From: Chloroflexota bacterium
GTDB lineage: Bacteria > Chloroflexota > Anaerolineae > B4-G1
Direction: 5' to 3'
NCBI GenBank assembly: GCA_024232355.1
Contig: JAAEPW010001273.1
Coordinates: 1 to 64,000, forward strand
DNA: 64,000 nt
The notes beneath the pieces were generated by a model, which saw nothing but the letters and a program-made list of their open reading frames with translations, was not told the origin of the DNA and did not search any database. The position numbers and the translations under genes were made by a program. Below are positions 59,501 to 64,000 of this stretch, one piece after another (the first letter of the stretch is position 1; each line of letters begins with the position of its first letter).

Positions 59501-59989
59501 ATGAAGGAAAAAATTCATCCAAAATACTTTTCAGAGGCCCAAGTAGCTTGTTCTTGTGGCAATACCTGGACCGTCGGGGCGACTGTAGCCCTCATCCGCA
59601 CTGATGTCTGCTCCGCGTGTCACCCATTCTTTACTGGTGAACAACGCATTGTGGACTCGGGTGGTCAGGTCGAGCGCTTTATGAAGAAACTTGAGCGGCG
59701 TGACCAGATCATAGCAAAAAGAGAGGAAGAAAGAGAGCGGGTCACCTCACCTGAACTTATGGTTGCTGAACTGGATATCAGTTCTCGTTCCCAAAAGGTG
59801 CTCATTGGTGCAGGAATCGAGACTGTAAGCGACATTATGGCCAAGTTGGAGACAGGGGACGAGGCCTTGACCAATTTAAGCGGGTTTGGTCTCAAATCGT
59901 TGGCAACACTGAAAAAACGACTTCGTGGCCGTGGTTTTCTTCTGCCTGGCGATGCGGTGTCAGAAGAAACCGACGTCGAGGCTGATTAG
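59501..59989 (+). CDS. rpmE: 50S ribosomal protein L31 with helix-hairpin-helix extension
   Basis: Residues 1-70 are a zinc-type L31 (MKEKIHPKYFSEAQVACSCGNTW, CSACHPFFTGEQRIVDSGGQVERF) with four Cys for zinc. A basic coiled stretch (KKLERRDQIIAKREEERERV) joins it to about 70 more residues that resemble a helix-hairpin-helix or RNA polymerase alpha-CTD-like unit (LDISSRSQKVLIGAGIETVSDIMAKL; LSGFGLKSLATLKKRL). The usual L31 is about 70 residues, so the extra domain more than doubles it. It could add an rRNA or DNA contact, which is inference. A terminator follows. Confidence 0.9.
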   Translation: MKEKIHPKYFSEAQVACSCGNTWTVGATVALIRTDVCSACHPFFTGEQRIVDSGGQVERFMKKLERRDQIIAKREEERERVTSPELMVAELDISSRSQKVLIGAGIETVSDIMAKLETGDEALTNLSGFGLKSLATLKKRLRGRGFLLPGDAVSEETDVEAD

Positions 59990-60015
59990 GAGAAAAAAAA
60001 AGCTTACCATTCTTG

Positions 60016-60067
60016 GGGGCAGATGTGCGCATCCTTCTGACGCGCCGCATCTGCCTCTGTTTTTTTA
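60016..60067 (+). terminator. Rho-independent terminator after rpmE
   Basis: GGGGCAGATGTGCG (60016-60029) pairs with the later CGCGCCGCATCTGCCTC (60041-60057) with a short bulge; a run of seven T follows at 60060-60066. Confidence 0.8.
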
Positions 60068-60082
60068 TTGAGGAGATATTGG

Positions 60083-60682
60083 ATGTACAACAAGTCTAAC
60101 ACTGGGTGGATTGAGGTGGTCTGCGGAAGTATGTTTTGTGGCAAGACGGAAGAATTAATTCGTCGCGTGCGTCGTGCCCAGATTGCGCGGCAAAAAGTCC
60201 AAGTATTCAAGCCTGCGATGGACACACGCTATGCCAAGCGTGAAGTGACCTCTCACAACGGCGTGCAAATCAAAGCGGTGCCAGTCGAAAATGCGACAGA
60301 ATTACGAACGCTGATCGAGCCGGATACAACGGTGGTGGCATTGGACGAAGTACAATTCTTTGACGATACGATAGCCACACTGTGTGAGGAACTCTCCTCC
60401 CAAGGAACGCGCGTCATTGCTGTCGGATTAGATATGGATTTCCGAGGTGAACCCTTTGGGCCAGTACCTATGCTAATGGCGCGAGCGGAACGAGTAGACA
60501 AACTCCAGGCCATCTGCGTGGTATGCGGAGGCCCAGCCAGTCGCACACAACGTCTGATTGATGACCAACCCGCAGCCTACAATGATCCCATAATCATGGT
60601 GGGAGCCAGCGAGGTGTACGAGGCACGATGTCGCGGCTGTCATAAAGTGGGAACAGCCAATGGTCAATTCGAGAGTGACTAA
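60083..60682 (+). CDS. tdk: Thymidine kinase (type II)
   Basis: Thymidine kinase for pyrimidine salvage, ATP + thymidine to dTMP, 199 residues. ATG 60083 sits 7 nt after AGGAG. The P-loop [14 protein letters not shown], the DEVQFF Walker B-type motif and the lasso/zinc part ([19 protein letters not shown]) are all present, as in type II tetrameric enzymes. It is 5 nt from the first hpt-like gene, so salvage genes are grouped. Confidence 0.95.
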   Translation: MYNKSNTGWIEVVCGSMFCGKTEELIRRVRRAQIARQKVQVFKPAMDTRYAKREVTSHNGVQIKAVPVENATELRTLIEPDTTVVALDEVQFFDDTIATLCEELSSQGTRVIAVGLDMDFRGEPFGPVPMLMARAERVDKLQAICVVCGGPASRTQRLIDDQPAAYNDPIIMVGASEVYEARCRGCHKVGTANGQFESD

Positions 60683-60687
60683 ATACA

Positions 60688-61233
60688 ATGCAAATCCCTA
60701 ATGCAATTGAACGAGTACTGATAGACGAAGAGACAATTGCTGCGCGGGTACACGAACTGGCAGCCCGAATCAGCTCTGATTACGCGGACGCTGATAATCT
60801 GATACTAGTTGGTGTGCTAAAGGGATCCTTTATCTTTCTGGCCGATCTAGCCCGTCGCCTGACGGTATCCCACCGGGTGGATTTTATTGCCCTTTCCAGT
60901 TACGCGCAAGGAGCGATCGGTACAAGTGCAGTGCGACTGATTATGGATACCAGAGCCAGCGTCACCAATCACCATGTGCTTGTTGTCGAGGATATTGTGG
61001 ATAGAGGACGCACACTGGACTATTTGCTGCGGGCCTTTCGTGCTCGCAAGCCAGCCTCACTGCGTGTCTGTACGCTCCTCAGCAAACCCGATCGCCACGA
61101 GGTCGAGGTACCGGTGGATTATTTGGGCTTTGAGATACCTGACGTGTGGGTGGTGGGGTATGGGCTGGACTATGCCGATCGCTTCCGAACACTGCCGTAT
61201 ATCGGCGCATTGAAGCGAGAGGTGGTTGAGTAA
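60688..61233 (+). CDS. hpt: Hypoxanthine phosphoribosyltransferase-like protein 1
   Basis: A purine phosphoribosyltransferase of the HPRT family, 181 residues. The PRPP-binding loop VLVVEDIVDRGRTLDYLL, the flexible-loop region FIALSSYAQGAIGTSAVRLI and the base-site end VVGYGLDYADRFRTLPYIG fit hypoxanthine/guanine salvage enzymes. It is followed 21 nt later by a paralogue. The acidic pair Glu-Asp in the PRPP motif is kept. Which purine each copy prefers is not visible. Confidence 0.9.
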   Translation: MQIPNAIERVLIDEETIAARVHELAARISSDYADADNLILVGVLKGSFIFLADLARRLTVSHRVDFIALSSYAQGAIGTSAVRLIMDTRASVTNHHVLVVEDIVDRGRTLDYLLRAFRARKPASLRVCTLLSKPDRHEVEVPVDYLGFEIPDVWVVGYGLDYADRFRTLPYIGALKREVVE

Positions 61234-61254
61234 CCGGATACAGGGAGGGGGAAA

Positions 61255-61809
61255 ATGGGATTGCGAGATGACGTTGCCAAGATATTGATCTCGGAGCAAG
61301 AACTGCAAGCGCGGATCGCAGAACTCGGGCAAGCCATTAACGCCACATACACTGATGATGATAGGCCGCTCCTGGTTTGCGTGCTCAAAGGCGCATTCAT
61401 ATTCCTCGCAGACCTGGTGCGCCACCTAGAGATGCGCCACGAAGTAGACTTTATGGAAATATCCTCCTACGGTTCGGGAACGAGCAGCAGCGGTGTGGTT
61501 CGTATTCTGCTCGACCTGGAACAGAATATCGCGGGGCGGCACGTGTTGATCGTGGAGGACATCATCGACTCGGGCCATACGCTGGATTACGTCATACGCA
61601 ATCTACAGACGCGGAAACCGGCCAGCCTGCGGATATGTACGCTTTTGAACAAGCCATCGCGGCGCGAGGTTGACATCCCAGTGGACTGGGTGGGATTTGA
61701 GGTTCCGGACGAGTTCGTGGCAGGGTATGGATTGGATTTTGCCGAAGTGTATCGGAATCTACCGTTTATCGGGGTATTAAAGGAGCGAGTGTACCAGGAG
61801 AGTGAATAA
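61255..61809 (+). CDS. hpt: Hypoxanthine phosphoribosyltransferase-like protein 2
   Basis: The second HPRT-family enzyme, 184 residues, tandem to the first. The PRPP motif VLIVEDIIDSGHTLDYVI and the flexible-loop region FMEISSYGSGTSSSGVVRIL are closer to standard bacterial Hpt than those of copy 1. The end, FVAGYGLDFAEVYRNLPFIGVL, is conserved. AGGGAGGGGG gives a good ribosome site. The two copies diverge well beyond a recent duplication, so substrate specialisation (hypoxanthine/guanine against xanthine, for example) is possible. Confidence 0.92.
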   Translation: MGLRDDVAKILISEQELQARIAELGQAINATYTDDDRPLLVCVLKGAFIFLADLVRHLEMRHEVDFMEISSYGSGTSSSGVVRILLDLEQNIAGRHVLIVEDIIDSGHTLDYVIRNLQTRKPASLRICTLLNKPSRREVDIPVDWVGFEVPDEFVAGYGLDFAEVYRNLPFIGVLKERVYQESE

Positions 61810-61860
61810 CCAGTTCAGTGTAAAACACTCGTTGTCTCAAAGACAGAACAACCTAATGAA

Positions 61861-61896
61861 AACCGCAGGCATCTGAGAGGATGCCTGCGGTTTTGT
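61861..61896. terminator. Bidirectional terminator between hpt and the minus-strand gene
   Basis: AACCGCAGGCATC (61861-61873) pairs perfectly with GATGCCTGCGGTT (61880-61892) around TGAGAG; TTGTG follows. It is convergent between the plus-strand salvage genes and the minus-strand secreted protein. Confidence 0.85.
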
Positions 61897-61949
61897 GTTC
61901 ATGTTCACCAAAGAGGGGAACAGAGAAATGATCTCTGTTCCCCAACACT

Positions 61950-64000
61950 CTACGAATTCCTCAGGACCACGGGCAGATAGACGTTAGGCACAGAGATGGG
62001 TGCATCTCCAGAAAACTGGATTTCGATGCCGCCTATTAGTTCACCATCAATGTAGCCTTCCACGTCAATGGTTGGCACGCTGCCCGCTTGCGCTTGCACG
62101 TCATACATTTTCCGCGCGTCATACATCAGTTGCAGCGAACCTGGGCACGGAATTCGCACGTGAACCTCGACCTCAAGTTCGTCGAACGGCCCTACCTCCA
62201 CAGAGCCTTCTGGATTCGTGCTCACTTCCCAGTCCTCGGGCACGTTAAAGGTGATCAGACCGAGGTCTATTGTGACGGAGAAGGGCGAGTCGTTGTACAA
62301 AGTAAAGGTAAAGACTCGTTCCTGGCCGCATGGCGGACGCTCCTCCACCCACACGTTGCGCTGGCTGACAAGGTCCTCGTAATCACCATCGGGATCGATT
62401 AGCTTGACCATGACACAGTGAGAGCCAGCAAAGGTTGGCGTCCACGTTACCCACGCAGTATCCGTCATCATTGGCCCCAGTTCCATCGAGCGCGTGTAGG
62501 GCACCATGCCGGTGGTCGTGAACGGAATGCCTACACCGAACCTGGCATAGCCGAACTCCAAGGTGATGGTGGATGTGACCGCGCCGTTGTTCTGCATCTC
62601 GGCACCGATCTGGGCTGGCTGGCCCAACCGGGGCGGGTCGGGGATGATGCTGAGTTCCGTTTCAGCATATTCCTTTTCGTGCGGCCTGTGGAGCGGGATC
62701 GGCGGTATATCCAGCTTGCGGAAGCCGCCGAGCAGTTCGCCATCCACAAAAGCCTCCACGTCCACGATAGGCTCGCCGGTACCCAAGGGCGCGTTCTCCG
62801 ATGGCGTGACGATTAGGGTAACAGTTACTGGGTCGTCACTGTTTACCTCTATTTCGTAGAATACGTCAAAGAAAGAGTCTGACGACATGTCCGTTTCGAA
62901 ATCGTCACGGTGATTGACCAGTCCCAGAGTAACCGTCACCGGCTGGGTAAAAGTACCCCTGCCCACCGGGAAAGTCATCGAGTGAGGCTGACCAGGCTCC
63001 AGAGGTTCACCTACGTCCACATTGCGTTGGCTCCAGACCATTTCGTGGCCCGGCATCTCGAGTTCGACCATTACGCAGAACTTGCCAAAGAATCCCTCGG
63101 GCGGTTCCCACACGACGTGCCCACGAGCAGCGCCGTGTGCCGGTACAAAGACGAGGATCGGATTGTCTGGCCCGATGCCCGCCACGCTGAAAGGCAGACC
63201 GATGCCAAAGGGCGCGATGCTAAAGGTAGCCGTCACATAGTGGTCGTTGTCGGTGGGGTTGAACACCTCGACGCTGAGTTCGACCGGCTGGCCAGGGATG
63301 ACTGGATATGGGGCGATGCCGATCTCTGACTCGGCATACACCGGGTCCTTGGGCCGGTGTATGGGAACCGGCGGGCGGAAAATCTTGCGGAAGCCGCCCA
63401 AGAGTTCGCCGTCCACAAAAGCTTCCACATCCACGATGGGGTCGCCATCTTCAGGCAAGTCGTTCGGAGGTGTGACGGTCAGGGTGACCACCCGCATCTC
63501 GCCCGGTGCTACATCGGGCAGAACGTCCTCTGACAGATCGAGTCCCCAATCGGGAAAGTGAGGGATCAACCCCAGGGTGATGGTTATAGGCTCGGTGAAG
63601 GGGTTGCTCACGGGGAAGGGCCGCGAGTGCGGAACGTTCGGTTCCAGCGGCTCGCCCACGTCCAGATTGAGCCTGCTCCAGAATGGCTTCTCGTGGCCGG
63701 CGATAAAGATCTCAACCTGGATGCACCACAAGCCCTCGCGCGGCGGTATCCACATGATGCCGGGGATGACCATGCCGTGGGGCGGTACGCGTAACACGAT
63801 GGGTTCATCGTGCGCTGGCTTAAAAGGCAGACCGATGCCAAAGGGCGCGACGCTAAAGACGACCTCGATGGTTTGCCACTCGTCGGTGGGGTTGCGAATC
63901 TCGGCGCTTAACTCGATCGGTTCAAAGGCGCGTGGCGGGTAGGGGTGGACGTGGATCTCCCGTTCCGCGTAGACAGGGTCCTGTGGCCGGTGGATGGGAA
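61950..64000 (-). CDS. Secreted repeat protein with YLP tail (partial, runs off the window)
   Basis: The frame is open from the stop at 61950-61952 to the right edge, so the N-terminus lies outside. An internal Met at 63797 is not the real start, because repeat sequence continues upstream of it without a stop. At least three units of about 215 residues repeat the order HRPKDPVYAESEI, FSIAPFGIGLPF, a W-containing VVWEPPEGFFGKFCV, RNVDVGEPLEP and VDVEAFVDGELLGGFRK. They look like Ig-like beta domains. The C-terminus is VPNVYLPVVLRNS, the shared secretion tail. Function unknown; a surface or sheath protein is likely. Confidence 0.82.
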   Translation of the reverse strand, partial: PIHRPQDPVYAEREIHVHPYPPRAFEPIELSAEIRNPTDEWQTIEVVFSVAPFGIGLPFKPAHDEPIVLRVPPHGMVIPGIMWIPPREGLWCIQVEIFIAGHEKPFWSRLNLDVGEPLEPNVPHSRPFPVSNPFTEPITITLGLIPHFPDWGLDLSEDVLPDVAPGEMRVVTLTVTPPNDLPEDGDPIVDVEAFVDGELLGGFRKIFRPPVPIHRPKDPVYAESEIGIAPYPVIPGQPVELSVEVFNPTDNDHYVTATFSIAPFGIGLPFSVAGIGPDNPILVFVPAHGAARGHVVWEPPEGFFGKFCVMVELEMPGHEMVWSQRNVDVGEPLEPGQPHSMTFPVGRGTFTQPVTVTLGLVNHRDDFETDMSSDSFFDVFYEIEVNSDDPVTVTLIVTPSENAPLGTGEPIVDVEAFVDGELLGGFRKLDIPPIPLHRPHEKEYAETELSIIPDPPRLGQPAQIGAEMQNNGAVTSTITLEFGYARFGVGIPFTTTGMVPYTRSMELGPMMTDTAWVTWTPTFAGSHCVMVKLIDPDGDYEDLVSQRNVWVEERPPCGQERVFTFTLYNDSPFSVTIDLGLITFNVPEDWEVSTNPEGSVEVGPFDELEVEVHVRIPCPGSLQLMYDARKMYDVQAQAGSVPTIDVEGYIDGELIGGIEIQFSGDAPISVPNVYLPVVLRNS

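Overview
The window looks like a bacterial chromosome segment, most likely from a Chloroflexota (Anaerolineae/Ardenticatenia-like) organism. This rests on the gene set: a TIGR03960/TIGR03936 radical-SAM pair beside rplU-rpmA, secreted proteins ending in a YLPLVLR-type tail, DUF5667 anti-sigma-like proteins, and giant DUF11/cadherin-like surface proteins. No rRNA gene or species marker is present, so the taxonomy is inference.

Left and central part (about 0.2-51 kb): a respiratory and cell-surface gene set. It contains a Tat-exported molybdopterin oxidoreductase with a four-cluster ferredoxin, an NrfD membrane subunit, a one-helix peptide and a multiheme/b-type membrane cytochrome (0.5-6.8 kb); an FG-GAP propeller protein; a GAF histidine kinase with two tandem response regulators, the first truncated (8.7-12.4 kb); a pseudo-receiver, a tiny Gly-rich secreted peptide and a 1.0-kresidue secreted protein (12.8-16.7 kb); a cytochrome b/Rieske module with a degenerate RsbT-like protein and cytochromes of 6, 12 and 55 CXXCH motifs (16.8-27.3 kb); a triplicated DUF11 protein; a decayed response regulator; an ECF sigma with a DUF5667 partner (32-33.8 kb); a 3194-residue surface protein; and a 2377-residue fusion of 23 CXXCH motifs, Ig/cadherin-like repeats and a subtilisin protease (43.9-51.1 kb). 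By hand count these proteins hold 105 canonical CXXCH motifs plus one CX3CH. The reading offered is a quinone-linked electron route from the inner membrane through soluble/anchored cytochromes to the cell surface.

Three units in this part (starting at 535, 12776 and 34203) are preceded by the same roughly 100-bp cassette: palindrome AGAACTAGTTCT, a T-run with (in two copies) a covarying hairpin, then ATGAGGGATTGAGT-N18-TATTAT. This suggests one regulon. The third copy is followed by a long leader with competing RNA hairpins.

The part is bracketed by a direct repeat of the 3' end of tRNA-Glu(CTC): a relic at 234-262 and the intact gene at 51186-51258. This fits a tRNA-linked island of about 51 kb, although no integrase is visible.

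Right part (51.4-61.8 kb): housekeeping genes on the plus strand: yjbQ family, the radical-SAM pair, a peptide ABC transporter (binding protein and two permeases), rplU, rpmA, an rpmE with a helix-hairpin-helix extension, tdk and two tandem hpt-like genes. At the right edge a minus-strand secreted repeat protein runs out of the window.
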